A stretch of 64,000 bases of DNA from Methylomonas koyamae (GCF_019669905.1 NZ_AP019777.1:1736001-1800000), one strand, 5' to 3'; shown: positions 25,560 to 34,765, counted from the first letter of the stretch. Notes: generated by a model from the letters alone, not told the origin. Numbers and translations: made by a program.

Positions 25560-25772
25560 TTTCTGGTTCCCACGTGCTACGTGGGAACTCTCGGCTTGCC
25601 CGCAGCGCGGCGAATCTGAATTACCACGCGGCGCGTGGTAACTAGGAAAACTAGGAAACGACACTGTAAGCGAAGCGTAAGCCAACATGTCGGCTGGAGT
25701 GCCGTAGGCCGGAATAAGCGACAGCGTTTCCGGCAAACCTGGACTCGCCGGAAACGCCAAAAACCCGTAAAT
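25560..25772. repeat. tandem repeat unit 2 (about 213 bp)
   Basis: A second copy of the preceding unit. It lacks the 22-bp GCTGCGG...CCGCAGC palindrome of module 1 (the sequence passes directly from CTTGCCCGC to AGCGCGGCG), as expected from loss of a hairpin during replication, and has a few base changes (TGTAAG for TGTATAG, GGACTC for GGCTC). It ends one base before the RNase T2 stop codon, so its GTTTCCGGC/GCCGGAAAC hairpin may serve that gene as a terminator. Confidence 0.85.
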
Positions 25773-25773
25773 A

Positions 25774-26628
25774 TCAAGGCGCCTTTTTCCAGCCGGCGGC
25801 AAGCGCTTGTTGGGCCGTGTCGAAGCAGCGTTCGCCCTTGCTGAAGTCGATTACCACGCCGGCATAGCCAGGATGCAAGCGGTCGAAGTAGAGTTTGCGG
25901 TTCTTGCCGGAGATGTTGCCTTTGATCGGACAGGCGCCGCTATCGCCGTTCGAATCGCCGCCGCCGTTTTGGCCGCCGGGACGGGGGCAGGCGAAGGCGG
26001 CGAAATTGCGGTCGTAGCAGACCCGCCATTCCTTAGTTTTGTTGTCGAAGTAGACGCTGTCCTCAGGCAGTTGCGGATTGTTCTGCGCGAACCAGGCTTT
26101 GCCTTTGGTTTCGTTGGTGATTTGTTGGTTAGGCAGGTGCAGCGCACTGTGCAGCGCCAGCGCTTTGTCGAAATAAGCCTGCGGCGTGCGCAAATTTTGG
26201 TCGATCATGCAGGTGCCGTGGTTCTCGTATTCGTGTTGCAACAGCCAGGCGCTGGGGGTCATGCACAAATATTTCGCCATTAACGCACGGTCGATTTTGG
26301 GCTGGTCGCCGGCGCAGGCCCGCGGGTAGTCGTTGGGTTTGGCCAGGGTGCCTTGCGGCCACAAGCCGTGCAGGATGTAACCGAAACGGGCTTTGCTGCC
26401 GCATTGCAGATAGTCTTTTTGGCCGGGGCCGCGTTTTTCGCCTTTCTCGGCGCAGTAGCGCGGCGCCCAGGAATAGGACAACACGTAAAATTCCGACGGC
26501 CGGTCTTGTGCGGCGTCGGCGACCTCGTTGTAGGCCTGGTAAGTGTCTTTCGGGTCGACGCAGTCGGCACGGGCAGTGAGGGCCGCGAGCGTCAGGCAAA
26601 TACAGGTAAACAGATTGGTTCCGGACAT
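25774..26628 (-). CDS. secreted RNase T2 with a C-terminal nuclease-associated domain
   Basis: A 284-residue exported ribonuclease. The signal peptide is MSGTNLFTCICLTLAALTARA. The first active-site segment is FGYILHGLWPQ (His87), the second is HEYENHGTC (Glu133, His137). The Lys usual between them (HExxKHG) is Asn136 here. RNase T2 enzymes cut RNA through 2',3'-cyclic phosphates in the periplasm or outside. Residues 233-284 (CPIKGNISGK...SKGERCFDTAQQALAAGWKK) are a separate module of the type found beside thermonuclease domains (IKGNI...GERWF...AxAAGWRKA, sometimes called a sunset domain), after a Gly/Asn linker. The fusion to RNase T2 is unusual. Stand-alone gene. Confidence 0.92.
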   Translation of the reverse strand: MSGTNLFTCICLTLAALTARADCVDPKDTYQAYNEVADAAQDRPSEFYVLSYSWAPRYCAEKGEKRGPGQKDYLQCGSKARFGYILHGLWPQGTLAKPNDYPRACAGDQPKIDRALMAKYLCMTPSAWLLQHEYENHGTCMIDQNLRTPQAYFDKALALHSALHLPNQQITNETKGKAWFAQNNPQLPEDSVYFDNKTKEWRVCYDRNFAAFACPRPGGQNGGGDSNGDSGACPIKGNISGKNRKLYFDRLHPGYAGVVIDFSKGERCFDTAQQALAAGWKKAP

Positions 26629-26934
26629 GGGGGCGCTCCTGATTATGGTTTTAGGTATAAGCCGTCAGCGCAGCACGACGCGCGCTAGGTCGATTATGCC
26701 GTAGAGGTCGCGACAATTTGAAGACTTTTCTCCGCCCAAAGGTTGGGCTGAAGTGATTTACCCGGACCTATCTAGCCGGGCGTTCCGTGCGGGGCAAGCT
26801 GTCGAAGCCCGATACGGCTAGCCGCTTGGCAGCAGGATTTAACGCCGGGCCAATGTGGATTTTTGCGCCGATTCCGTCTTTACCGTTACCAGCCGCAGTG
26901 CGGCCCCGTAACCGAGACGAAATCAGGAGTGTTC
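26629..26934. other. intergenic region upstream of the siderophore receptor
   Basis: About 306 bases between divergent genes. I looked for a Fur box (GATAATGATAATC-like) and a cobalamin riboswitch, since a TonB receptor follows, and found no match good enough to call. The only clear signal is the ribosome site CAGGAG at 26924-26929. Confidence 0.35.
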
Positions 26935-29343
26935 ATGTCCCACGCAACGTATTGCCGTTCGCTTATTATCTGCCGTTCGCTAGTCGCGTCGGCGGCCCTG
27001 GCATTGGCCCCGGCGGCGCAGGCGGAAAACGTCGGCGCCAAACATTATTTCGACATTCCGGCCCAAGCTTTAAACCAGGCGTTGTTGCAGTTCGGCAAGC
27101 AGAGCCGGCAGCCCTTGATTTACGGCACCGACGTCGCCGAGCATTGGCGCAGCCGGGCGGTGCAAGGCGACTATACCGACGCCGAAGCGCTGAATCTGCT
27201 GTTGGCCGATTCGCCGCTGCGGGCGCAGACCACCGGCGACGGCACCGTGACGATCCAGCCGCGGCCGGCGGAATTGCACAACCAAACCCGCCCGGAGCTG
27301 ATGCCGGCGATGACCGTGGTCGGCAAGCCCGTCTATGCCTGGAATGCGCCGGACAATCCGGATTACAACCGGCCCAACGCGACCACGGCCACCAAGACCG
27401 ACACGCCGGTGATGGAAACGCCGATCTCGATCCAGATCGTGCCGAAAGCGGTGTTGGCCGACAAACAGACCATGACCTTGCCGGACGCCGTCAACGGCCA
27501 CGTCAGCGGCGTGTTGGGGCGTACCGGCGGCGGTTACCTGTACGACAACTTCGTGATCCGCGGTCTGGCCGGCTCCGGTTTCGGCGACGCCTACCGCAAC
27601 GGTTTGTACAACCGGCAGGACATTTACGATATCGCCAACATCGAGCAGATCGAGATTCTGAAAGGGCCGGCGGCGATGTTGTACGGCCGGGTCGAGCCGG
27701 GCGGTTTGGTCAATTACGTGACCAAGAAACCGCTGGATACCGCGTATTACTCGTTGCAGCAGCAGTTCGGTTCCTTCGACCAGTACCGTACCTTGCTCGA
27801 CGCCACCGGCCCGCTCGATGCCGGCAAGACCTTGCTGTACCGGTTGAACGGTTCGTATACCGACCAACAATCGTTTCGCGATTTCGTCGGCAACCAGCGC
27901 TTTTTCGTCGCCCCCAGCTTGACCTGGCGGCCGAATGCCCGTTTCGAAACCAACGTCGATCTGGAATACAAACATGACCAATTCAATGCCGATTACGGCA
28001 TTCCGGCCATCAACGGCCGGCCGGCGCCGATTCCGATCACCCGCAATCTGAAGGACGGCTTCCACCGCCAAACCCTGGAAAGCACCTCGGTTGCGGTGGA
28101 TTGGACCTACCGTTTCAACGACGACTGGAAAATTACCCAGCGCTATTTGTTCAAGGACTGGAGCTTGAGCGGGCCGACCTTGTTCAACTTCGCCGGACTG
28201 CGCGCCGATTTGCGCACGCTGGACCGAGTGGCGTCGAAAGGGGTGCAGGACGTCATGACCCATTCCGGCAATATCGACCTGAACGGCAAGTTCGAAATAT
28301 TCGGCAGCAAACATAATCTGCTGGTCGGCTTCGACGGCTTCCATGCCTTGACTAACGCCCATTCCGCGCAAGCGCCGACCGCGCCGATCGACATTTACGC
28401 GCCGGTCTACGGCCAAGTCGATTTCGATGCGTTGGCCAGAGAGAACGCCTTCTTTTACCGGCGCGAATCCTGGGCCGGCGCCTATCTACAGGACCAGATC
28501 ACCTTGTTCGACCGGTTGCAAATTTTACTGGGCGGCCGTTACGACAGCGTTACCACCGGCTCGAATTTTTCGCCGGTTTCGTTGCCAGCGGCGGAATTGG
28601 GGCGCAGACCCGCCAACGACGACGCCTTCAGCCCGCGGGCCGGACTGTTGTATCGGGCGCAGGATTGGCTGTCGCTGTACGGCAGTTACAGCGAATCGTT
28701 CAGCGCCAACAACGGCGTCAGCGCCGGCGGCGAGAAATTCGACCCGCAACGCGGCAAGCAATACGAGTTGGGGATTAAAACCGAGTCGGCGGACCAGCGT
28801 TTTTCGTCGACGTTGGCGTTCTTCTATTTGACCAAGAGCAATATGTTGACCGACGACCCGAACCGGGCCGATCCCAATTTCCAAATCCTGGCCGGGCAAA
28901 TCCGTAGCCGCGGGATCGAGTTCGATCTGGCCGGGCAGGTCACCGATCGTCTGCATTTGTTGGGGACCTACGCTTATACCCAAGTCAATTACACCCAGGA
29001 TTTCGACGGGCTGCAAGGCCACAGGGTGGAGAACGTGCCGCGCCACCAGGGTAGCCTGTGGGGCACTTGGCAGTTTAACCAGGCCTTCAAGGCCGGGCTA
29101 GGCGCGGTTGCGGTCGGGCCGCGGCCGGGAGATTCCGACAACAGCTACATGCTGCCCGGTTATGTGCGCTTGGATGCGATGGCGGCGTATACCCACAAAG
29201 TTGGCGAACACCGTTTGACCGCCCAGTTGAACATCAACAACCTGTTGGACAAGGAATACTACGCCAACTCGGCCGGCAGCAATCTCGGCGTGATCCCCGG
29301 CGCGCCGATCAATGTATTGGGCTCGTTGAAATACGAGTTTTAA
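26935..29343 (+). CDS. TonB-dependent siderophore receptor with STN domain
   Basis: An 802-residue outer-membrane receptor. The start at 26935 has CAGGAG five bases upstream, followed by a signal peptide ending APAAQAEN. An STN domain follows (about 37-95: FDIPAQALNQALLQFGKQS, then LLADSPLRAQTTGDG), found in receptors that signal inward through an anti-sigma factor. The plug contains TPISIQIVPKAVLADKQ, YDNFVIRGLAGSG and IEILKGPAAMLYGRVEPGG, the last typical of ferric-siderophore receptors. The barrel ends INVLGSLKYEF with the terminal Phe needed for BAM insertion. Uptake of a ferric siderophore powered by TonB is the expected role. No fecI/fecR pair lies next to it, so any signalling partner is elsewhere. 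Confidence 0.93.
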   Translation: MSHATYCRSLIICRSLVASAALALAPAAQAENVGAKHYFDIPAQALNQALLQFGKQSRQPLIYGTDVAEHWRSRAVQGDYTDAEALNLLLADSPLRAQTTGDGTVTIQPRPAELHNQTRPELMPAMTVVGKPVYAWNAPDNPDYNRPNATTATKTDTPVMETPISIQIVPKAVLADKQTMTLPDAVNGHVSGVLGRTGGGYLYDNFVIRGLAGSGFGDAYRNGLYNRQDIYDIANIEQIEILKGPAAMLYGRVEPGGLVNYVTKKPLDTAYYSLQQQFGSFDQYRTLLDATGPLDAGKTLLYRLNGSYTDQQSFRDFVGNQRFFVAPSLTWRPNARFETNVDLEYKHDQFNADYGIPAINGRPAPIPITRNLKDGFHRQTLESTSVAVDWTYRFNDDWKITQRYLFKDWSLSGPTLFNFAGLRADLRTLDRVASKGVQDVMTHSGNIDLNGKFEIFGSKHNLLVGFDGFHALTNAHSAQAPTAPIDIYAPVYGQVDFDALARENAFFYRRESWAGAYLQDQITLFDRLQILLGGRYDSVTTGSNFSPVSLPAAELGRRPANDDAFSPRAGLLYRAQDWLSLYGSYSESFSANNGVSAGGEKFDPQRGKQYELGIKTESADQRFSSTLAFFYLTKSNMLTDDPNRADPNFQILAGQIRSRGIEFDLAGQVTDRLHLLGTYAYTQVNYTQDFDGLQGHRVENVPRHQGSLWGTWQFNQAFKAGLGAVAVGPRPGDSDNSYMLPGYVRLDAMAAYTHKVGEHRLTAQLNINNLLDKEYYANSAGSNLGVIPGAPINVLGSLKYEF

Positions 29344-29355
29344 ACTGATTGGCCG

Positions 29356-30771
29356 TTACCAGCTGGCGCGCAGATACAGCAGAGCCAGCAGCAGATACAC
29401 GACAAAGCTCAATGCCAGCAGCCAGGGCCGGCCCTTGGGTTGGGCCCAGGCCGGCAGGTGCGGAGGCAGTAGCCGGTAATTCAACAGATATAAAGCCAGC
29501 GGAAACATGATGGTGCCGGCGAAGCCGATCACGGCGCTGGTCAGGATCAACGGCCCCGGCGCGTCGAGCAGCATCGTAAACGAGGTGATTACGGTCAGCA
29601 GCGCCAGAAACAGGTAATACCAGCGCCGGGCCGGCCAACGCTGGGCCTTGGGAAACAGCGTCAATACGATATCGGCTTGAATCCGGCTGACCGCGTCGGC
29701 CGTTGCCAGCCAGGTATCGGTCAAAAACGCCGCGGCCACCACCAGAAACAATAGCCGGCCGATTTCGCCCCAACTGACGGCAAAGAACTGGCTTTGCACG
29801 ACGGCCAATTCGTATTCCTGCGGCAGCAAGCCCTTCGGGAACAGCAGCGCGTAGGCCAGCAGGCAGGTCATCAACGTCGTCAATAAATTACCAATGATGC
29901 CGACCAGGATGTCCGCGCTCAAAAACCGGCGCCAGGACTTCCAGTTTTGCGCGCTGCGTTCGGCATCTGCCGGCAGAAAACCGTCGCTGAGCACCGCTTC
30001 CTCGGCGCCGCCCAGGCCGGTGATGCGGCCGACCAGGCCGGCCATGCCGGCGCCTTTGTCGCGCAGCCAGTACGAGTAAAACAAGATCCAGAAGCCGCCG
30101 AGGCCGGCGAAGGTGATGGCGGTCAGCAATTTGCTGGCGTCTTTATTGTCCCAGGGCCTGGGCATGTCGCCGACCGGGCCGAACAGGCCCTGGCCGAATT
30201 CCGGCAAGGCCTTCAATACATCGGCTTGCAGGCAGGCCGACAGCAGGCCGACCACGGTGACGACGGCGACCAGCTTCATGAAGCGTTCGATCAGGGTATA
30301 CACCACGCCGCTGGCCAGAATCGCCGTAACGAATACCGCAATCGAGGCATAGCCCCAGAACAGGCTTTGCCCGCGCTGGCTCCAGCCCTGCGGCCAATGG
30401 GTCAGCTCGGCCATCGCCGTGCCGCCGGCCGAGGCGAAGGCGCCGAACCATAAAAACGACACGGTCATCAGCAGCCATAAAAACACGCCGAAGCCGCGGT
30501 TCAAGCGGATGAAGCCGTGGAAAATGCTTTCGCCGGTCAACAGCGTGTAGCGGCCGATTTCCAGGTTCAACGGGTATTGCAGCAAACAGGCCGGCGCCAA
30601 CAGCCACAGAAAAGTCAGGCCGTATTTGGCGACCATATACGGCCACCAGATCAGTTCGCCGCTGCCCTGGGCCAGCGCCATCCACACCACGCCGGGCCCC
30701 AAGGCGGCCCACCAGCCGGGAAACGCCGGGACGTTGTGGCGGGGCAGGTCGGCAAGGGCTTTGTTTTTCAT
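29356..30771 (-). CDS. Nramp-like divalent metal transporter
   Basis: A 471-residue inner-membrane protein with about 11-12 membrane segments. The first (GPGVVWMALAQGSGELIWWP) corresponds to Nramp TM1, but the metal-binding DPGN of classical MntH is replaced by QGSGE. TM6 is likewise not the canonical MPH. It therefore belongs to the wider Nramp/NRMT-like superfamily, and Mn or Fe selectivity cannot be assumed. It is convergent with the siderophore receptor (12 bases between stops) and divergent from nhaD. Confidence 0.75.
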   Translation of the reverse strand: MKNKALADLPRHNVPAFPGWWAALGPGVVWMALAQGSGELIWWPYMVAKYGLTFLWLLAPACLLQYPLNLEIGRYTLLTGESIFHGFIRLNRGFGVFLWLLMTVSFLWFGAFASAGGTAMAELTHWPQGWSQRGQSLFWGYASIAVFVTAILASGVVYTLIERFMKLVAVVTVVGLLSACLQADVLKALPEFGQGLFGPVGDMPRPWDNKDASKLLTAITFAGLGGFWILFYSYWLRDKGAGMAGLVGRITGLGGAEEAVLSDGFLPADAERSAQNWKSWRRFLSADILVGIIGNLLTTLMTCLLAYALLFPKGLLPQEYELAVVQSQFFAVSWGEIGRLLFLVVAAAFLTDTWLATADAVSRIQADIVLTLFPKAQRWPARRWYYLFLALLTVITSFTMLLDAPGPLILTSAVIGFAGTIMFPLALYLLNYRLLPPHLPAWAQPKGRPWLLALSFVVYLLLALLYLRASW

Positions 30772-31005
30772 GGTGTTGACTATCGGTGCGGGCTAAAAAC
30801 CGCCCATTTCCGCAAATTTGCCGGGATTTGGCAAATCTCGCATACCGCGCCGGCTTGCCGGGCTCGGTCTTTACGCCTTTTTTACGCCCGCCTGCTTAGA
30901 ATTCGTCGGCGATAGCCGCGGAAAAATTAAGGCGGATGGCGCGCCGGGGTTAGCGGAACGGTCCGCTTGTTCGGATCGGTTGCAAAGCAGCGTAAGGAGA
31001 AATGA

Positions 31006-32460
31006 GTGCGGATAATGATATCGGGCCTGCTGGGACTGGCGGCCTTGGCGATGCCGGCATTGGCCGCCGCCGCGGATACCGGCCAGGCGGCGCAAAGTCT
31101 ACAACCTTTGGATTTGACCGGCCATTGGGCGGGTTACATTTCGCTGGTGGTTATGGTGGCCGCTTATGTCGCGGCGATGCTGGAAGAAGTGACCGAGCTG
31201 CGCAAATCCAAGCCGATGCTGCTGGCGGCGGCCTTGATCTGGTTCGTCATCGTGCTGGCTTACCGGGAACAGGGCCGCGACGAGCTGGCGGTCGCCGCGT
31301 TTCGCGGCAATCTGCAAACTTACATCGAGCTGTTGCTGTTCATCATGGTATCGATGACCTATCTGAATGCGATGGAAGACATGCGTATATTCGATGCGTT
31401 GAAAGTCTGGCTGGTCACCAAGCATTTGAGTTACCGGCAATTGTTCTGGATTACCGGGTTTTTGGTGTTCTTCCTGTCTTGCGTCGTCAACGGCCTGACC
31501 GCCGGCCTACTGATGGGCGCGGTGGCGGTGGCGGTCGGTAAAGACAACCCGCGCTTCGTGTCGTTGGCGTGCATCAACATCGTCATCGCGACCAATGCCG
31601 GCGGTTCGTTCAGCCCATTGGGCGGGATCTCGACCTTGTTCGTCTGGCAGCACGGCATCCTCGGTTTCACCGAATTCTTCAAGTTGTTCCTGCCGTGCCT
31701 GGCCAATTTCCTGGTGCCGGCACTGGCGATGCATTTTGCGCTGCCCAAGGAAATTCCCAGCATCGAAATGGCCCAGGTCGAGCTGCCGCGCGGCGCCAAG
31801 CGCTTGCTGGTTCTGTTCGGCGTGACGATCGCGTTGGCCGTGGTGTTCGATATGCAACTGCATTTGCCGGCCGCCGCCGGCATGATGGCCGGTTTGTCGT
31901 TATTGCAGTTCTTTTATTTCTACCTGCGTAAAACCGAAAAAGCGCAAGCGTTGAGCCAGTCGGAGTTCTCGCTGTTTTTCGGCGGCGGCGATATCCACGC
32001 CGCTACGGCGAATGCGGTCCGCTTCGATATTTTCGAAAAGGTCGGCCGCCTGGAATGGGACACGCTATTGTTTTTTTACGGGGCAATGATGGGTATCGGC
32101 GGTTTGGGTTACATCGGTTATCTGGATGCCGTTTCCCACCAGCTTTACGGCCAACTCAGCCCGACCCTGGCCAATATCGCGATCGGCTTGTGCTCGGCCT
32201 TCGTCGATAACGGCACGCTGATGTTCGCGATCCTGACCATGCACCCGGACATTACCCAAGGCCAATGGCTGTTGTTGACGTTGACGCTGGGCGTCGGCGG
32301 CAGCCTGTTGGCGATCGGTTCGGCACCGGGGATTGGCTTGTTGGGCCAGGCCAAGGGACAATATACCTTCAGCAACCACATGAAATGGTGTCCGGTGATT
32401 CTGCTCGGTTATTTCGCCAGTATCGGCGTGCATTTTCTGGTCAACGCCCATTCTTTCTGA
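31006..32460 (+). CDS. nhaD: NhaD-type sodium/proton antiporter
   Basis: A 484-residue inner-membrane antiporter with about 12 membrane segments, following a signal-like first segment as in other NhaD proteins. Family features include EEVTELRKSKPMLLAA, LSCVVNGLTAGLLMGA, IATNAGGSFSPLGGIST, AFVDNGTLMFAILTM and IGSAPGIGLLGQAKG. It exports Na+ or Li+ in exchange for H+, most active at alkaline pH. The GTG at 31006 is chosen because AAGGAGA is at 30994-31000; an ATG at 31002 is in another frame. A KdpDE-like pair starts about 30 bases downstream, which suggests joint control of ion balance. Confidence 0.9.
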   Translation: MRIMISGLLGLAALAMPALAAAADTGQAAQSLQPLDLTGHWAGYISLVVMVAAYVAAMLEEVTELRKSKPMLLAAALIWFVIVLAYREQGRDELAVAAFRGNLQTYIELLLFIMVSMTYLNAMEDMRIFDALKVWLVTKHLSYRQLFWITGFLVFFLSCVVNGLTAGLLMGAVAVAVGKDNPRFVSLACINIVIATNAGGSFSPLGGISTLFVWQHGILGFTEFFKLFLPCLANFLVPALAMHFALPKEIPSIEMAQVELPRGAKRLLVLFGVTIALAVVFDMQLHLPAAAGMMAGLSLLQFFYFYLRKTEKAQALSQSEFSLFFGGGDIHAATANAVRFDIFEKVGRLEWDTLLFFYGAMMGIGGLGYIGYLDAVSHQLYGQLSPTLANIAIGLCSAFVDNGTLMFAILTMHPDITQGQWLLLTLTLGVGGSLLAIGSAPGIGLLGQAKGQYTFSNHMKWCPVILLGYFASIGVHFLVNAHSF

Positions 32461-32490
32461 CGCAGATGGCCGGTGGCAAGGGTGAGGGCG

Positions 32491-34053
32491 ATGTTCGCTA
32501 GCGGTAACAGGCGGTGGCCGGGCAAATTCGGCCCGGACGCGCAATTGCCGGCCAGAACCCGGCGCGAGCGTGTCACCGGTTACGCTTGCGGTGTCGCCGC
32601 GCCGTTTGTCTGCACGCTGGCCGCGTGGCCGTTCCGTAGCGTGTTGGAACCGGCCAGCATCCTGATGAGCTACATGCTGGGCGTGTTCCTGGTCGCCAGC
32701 CGTTACGGCCGCGGCCCGTCGCTGACCGCTTCGCTGATGAGTCCGCCGGTGTTTGCCTATTATTTCGCGCCGCCGATTTTTTCGTTTGCGATTTCCGATC
32801 TGGAGAACATTGTCGGTCTGGCGGTGATGATCGTCGTCGCCAGTCTGACCAGCAACTTGTTGGACCGCGCCCGCAGCCAAGCCGAAATTGCCCGGCAACG
32901 GGAAAACCGGGCCAACGCCTTGTACCGGTTAAGCCGGGCTCTGGCCGATGCCCACAGCCGCGAGGCGATTGCGGCGTTGGCCGCCGCGCGGATTCGCGAC
33001 GAATTCGCTACCGCAGCGGCCATCCTGGCGGTCGACGATAACCGCAACCTGCCGCTGTCGCCATCTGCGGCATGGCCGGATTTCGATCCGGAATCGGCCC
33101 GGCAGGCATTCGCGGCGAACGCGCTGCGCCAGTGCCGGGACACAGCCTATTACCCGCTGGCCGGATCGCAGGCCGTATTCGGCGTGTTGCTGGTCAAGGC
33201 GGAGCCCTTCACCCGTTCGGCGCATCCGGAGGCGCTGGCCTTGTTCGAAACCTTCCGCAATCTGATCGGCCAGGCTTTGGAGCGGCTGTATCTGGCCGAA
33301 CGCGCCCGCGAAGCCGGCTTGCAGGTGCAGGCCGAGGCGTTGCGCAATGCCTTGCTCAGTGCGATTTCCCATGACCTACGTACGCCGCTGACCCGAATCA
33401 GCGGCGCCGCCGGCGCGTTGATCGACAATGCCGACCGCTTAAGCGCGGTCGAGCGCCAGGAGTTTTACCGAGCGGTATTGGACGAGGCGCAACGGATGGC
33501 CGAATTGACCAGCAAGATTCTGGACATGGCCCGGCTCAGCAGCGGCGAAATTACGCTGCATTGCGAATGGAATGCGCTGGAGGAAATCGTCGGCAGCGCG
33601 TTGACCCGGCTCGATAAGGCGTTGCGGGAACGGCCGGTGCGCATCCAAATTCCGGACAGCCTGCCGTTGCTTTGGGTCGATGCGGTATTGTTCGAGCAGG
33701 TGTTGGCCAATCTGATCGAAAATGCCATCAAATATACGCCGCCCGGCAGTCCGATCGATATCGGCGCGGAACTGGCGGCGGACGGCCTGCAACTGGCGGT
33801 CACCGATTACGGCGCCGGTATTCCGGACGGCATGCAGGACAAAATCTTCGACAAATTTTACCGACTGGGCGGTGAAACCGAAACCGGCGGCGTCGGATTG
33901 GGTCTGGCTTTGTGCCGGACTATCGTCGCCGCCCACGGCGGCCGGATTCGGGCATGCAATGTTGCCGGAAAAGGTGCGTCGCTGGTCATCGAATTGCCGT
34001 TGCGCGAGCCGCCGGCTTTGGATTGGAGCGAGCCGGAGGAGCGTGGCGGATGA
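32491..34053 (+). CDS. KdpD-like sensor histidine kinase lacking the KdpD/USP N-terminus
   Basis: A 520-residue membrane kinase equal to the C-terminal half of KdpD. Four closely spaced membrane segments (DUF4118, about 30-135, with LMSYMLGVFLVASRYG) are followed by a GAF domain (about 150-285), HisKA (AISHDLRTPLTRISG), and HATPase (LIENAIKYTPPGSPIDI, GVGLGLALCRTI). The cytoplasmic KdpD and universal-stress domains that sense K+ in E. coli are missing. No kdpFABC is in the window. The ATG at 32491 is preferred for its upstream AAGGGTGAGGG; GTG 32473 is the alternative. The gene overlaps its response regulator by four bases (ATGA). Confidence 0.9.
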   Translation: MFASGNRRWPGKFGPDAQLPARTRRERVTGYACGVAAPFVCTLAAWPFRSVLEPASILMSYMLGVFLVASRYGRGPSLTASLMSPPVFAYYFAPPIFSFAISDLENIVGLAVMIVVASLTSNLLDRARSQAEIARQRENRANALYRLSRALADAHSREAIAALAAARIRDEFATAAAILAVDDNRNLPLSPSAAWPDFDPESARQAFAANALRQCRDTAYYPLAGSQAVFGVLLVKAEPFTRSAHPEALALFETFRNLIGQALERLYLAERAREAGLQVQAEALRNALLSAISHDLRTPLTRISGAAGALIDNADRLSAVERQEFYRAVLDEAQRMAELTSKILDMARLSSGEITLHCEWNALEEIVGSALTRLDKALRERPVRIQIPDSLPLLWVDAVLFEQVLANLIENAIKYTPPGSPIDIGAELAADGLQLAVTDYGAGIPDGMQDKIFDKFYRLGGETETGGVGLGLALCRTIVAAHGGRIRACNVAGKGASLVIELPLREPPALDWSEPEERGG

Positions 34054-34748
34054 ACCAGGCGGCGCCGTTGATTTTACTGGTGGAGGACGACAGCCAGACC
34101 CGGCGTTTTTTGAAAACCAGCCTGGCCAACCGCGGCTGGCGCATCGCCGAAGCCGATTGCGGCAAAACCGGGCTGGCGCTGCTGAAAAGCGAGCAACCCG
34201 ATTGCGTGATCGTAGATTTGGGTTTGCCGGACATGGACGGTATCGCTCTGGTTCGCCGTTTGCGGCAATTGTCCGATTTGCCGGTGCTGGTGTTGTCGGC
34301 GCGCAGCCAGGAACAGAATAAGATCATGGCGTTGGACGCCGGCGCCGACGATTATCTGACCAAACCGTTCGGCAGCGGCGAATTGCACGCCCGCTTGCAG
34401 GCCTTGTTGCGCCGGGTTGCGCGCAGTGCGGCGGCCAGCGAAAGCTTTGAAACCGGGCAATTAAAAATCGATTTGGCGCGGCGTAAAGTATTCATCGCCG
34501 GTAACGAAGTGCGGATTACGCCGATCGAATTCCGCCTGCTCGGCATTCTGGTGCGCCATGCCGGCCTGGTCGTGACCCACCGCCAATTGCTCGGCGAAGT
34601 CTGGGGTGCCGAGCATGTTCACGACCAGCACTATCTACGCATCTACATGGGCCAGTTGCGGCACAAGCTAGAAGTCAATCCGGCCCGGCCGCGCTACCTG
34701 TTGACCGAAGTCGGCGTCGGTTACCGTCTGGCTGCCGACGGCGGCTGA
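34050..34748 (+). CDS. KdpE-like OmpR-family response regulator
   Basis: A 232-residue regulator. The receiver (1-120) has Asp56 in CVIVDLGLPDMDG and Lys in DDYLTKPFGSGEL. The winged-helix DNA-binding domain (about 132-228) contains ITPIEFRLLGILVRHAG and YMGQLRHKLEVNPARPRYLLT, very close to E. coli KdpE. It is translationally coupled to the kinase by ATGA. With no kdp transporter nearby, the likely local target is nhaD just upstream or genes elsewhere; no KdpE binding site was identified by eye. Confidence 0.92.
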   Translation: MNQAAPLILLVEDDSQTRRFLKTSLANRGWRIAEADCGKTGLALLKSEQPDCVIVDLGLPDMDGIALVRRLRQLSDLPVLVLSARSQEQNKIMALDAGADDYLTKPFGSGELHARLQALLRRVARSAAASESFETGQLKIDLARRKVFIAGNEVRITPIEFRLLGILVRHAGLVVTHRQLLGEVWGAEHVHDQHYLRIYMGQLRHKLEVNPARPRYLLTEVGVGYRLAADGG

Positions 34749-34765
34749 CGCTGGCGGGCAGCCGC

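Noticed and set aside
25327..25772. CRISPR-like array
   Set aside because: Only two long units, each over 200 bases, without short regular spacers or cas genes.
25311..25802. Open frames on the minus strand across the tandem repeats
   Set aside because: They consist of translated repeat units duplicated in step with the DNA repeat, with no ribosome site or family match.
26700..26934. Cobalamin riboswitch or Fur box before the TonB receptor
   Set aside because: No recognisable B12 box and no GATAATGATA-like palindrome; similarity was limited to short GC-rich words.
27070..28416. Long antisense frame over the siderophore receptor
   Set aside because: Shadow of a well-supported receptor gene; low-complexity Arg/Gly/Val content and no start signal.
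32473..32490. GTG start for the KdpD-like kinase
   Set aside because: In frame and possible, but the ribosome-site-like AAGGGTGAGGG lies downstream of it and fits ATG 32491 better.
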